Origin: Rhynchopus euleeides
Lineage: Eukaryota; Euglenozoa; Diplonemea; Diplonemida; Diplonemidae
Assembly: GCA_963210315.1 (NCBI GenBank)
Contig: OY723257.1
Location: 1,612,001 to 1,676,000 of the forward strand
DNA length: 64,000 bases
Direction of reading: 5' to 3'
The translations under genes and the position numbers were made by a program. Below the pieces are notes generated by a model. It was not told where the DNA came from and did not search any database. It was given only the letters and a program-made list of their open reading frames with translations. Positions 63,700 through 64,000 of this stretch are shown in pieces (within the stretch, counting starts at the first letter, position 1; each line of letters opens with the position of its first letter).

Positions 63700-64000
63700 A
63701 TGGTGGACGAGCTGATCACTATCTTCTCCGGGGGACTCGCCAATATTTCAGGATCTGGAGCCACGCAAGTGAGTTGGATGGCGTGCCAAAGTTGGCCCGA
63801 TATTTCTGTCGACGTTTACGTGTGCACAACTAGTACTGGGGTGATGTTGATGCCACATGAGGTATGACCAGGATGGTGGGTTCTTGCGTGCGTGTATGCT
63901 GGAGAACATGCAAGAGTACGGTGCCGTTTGCCGTCCCAGACAGGTTGCAAAAGGCGGCTCAGGACGACTCCGCAGGCACTGGATGTGAGGAACGTTCTCT
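63700..64000 (+). CDS. Possible 5' end of a plus-strand gene (partial, runs off the window)
   Basis: ATG 63700 opens a 54-codon frame (MVDELITIFSGGLANISGSG, then ATQVSWMACQSWPDISVDVY) ending at GAG|GTATGA (63861/63862), the donor form used by the spliced genes in this window. A downstream acceptor CGTCCCAG|ACAGGT (63939/63940) would join in phase 0 to a frame that stays open to the window end. An earlier donor, CAA|GTGAGT at 63769, is also possible. The only evidence is splice pattern and open frame; no family is recognised, and it would be the only host gene on the plus strand. Confidence 0.3.

Overview
The window is nuclear DNA of a eukaryote, most likely a euglenozoan close to the diplonemids. 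The best evidence is a spliced gene for mitochondrial ATP synthase subunit c (46703-47671) whose reconstructed protein has the sequence style of kinetoplastid and diplonemid subunit c. Other genes have GT-AG introns, mostly with GTATG donors. Most confident single-copy genes lie on the minus strand, and several have an AG acceptor just 5' of the ATG, as expected if mRNAs receive a trans-spliced leader. The sequence is very repeat-rich, with long G/C homopolymers, GC-rich third codon positions and one 200-N assembly gap. The species assignment is inference.

Layout. 1-5.7 kb: a non-LTR retrotransposon ORF (reverse transcriptase, RNase H, Cys/His tail; 5' end outside the window), followed by an 800-bp tandem repeat with a compact predicted RNA fold. 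5.9-11.9 kb: two copies of a 691-bp palindromic element (A). The second copy is split by other TA-targeting inverted-repeat elements (B, E, C, D), and removing them restores exactly 691 bp. A small ubiquitin-like/DUF4116 gene lies between the two A copies. 13.6-18.5 kb: element F (1.53 kb, about 255-bp inverted repeats, a cargo gene that looks spliced) abuts element G, which carries an apparently intact hAT-like transposase. 20.8-28.1 kb: satellite and foldback DNA, including a 41-bp palindromic array, a 511-bp foldback (L), short elements, and element H, a relative of F. 29.2-34.1 kb: a ubiquitin-like protein with about 23 DUF4116-type 25-residue repeats and a PPR-like gene. 35.9-43.6 kb: a seven-exon gene for a 1,888-residue coiled-coil protein resembling Mlp/Tpr nuclear-basket nucleoporins. 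44.9-55.4 kb: a zinc-ribbon/SPRY-like protein, ATP synthase subunit c, a helical nuclear protein and a glutamine-rich protein, all on the minus strand. 55.4-63.7 kb: mostly decayed sequence. At the right edge a plus-strand gene may begin at 63700.

The host genes from 29 to 55 kb form a one-directional cluster, which fits the polycistronic organisation of euglenozoan chromosomes. They do not form an obvious pathway (mitochondrial energy, organelle RNA, nuclear pore, unknown). The rest is mobile and satellite DNA, and its nesting gives a readable insertion history.
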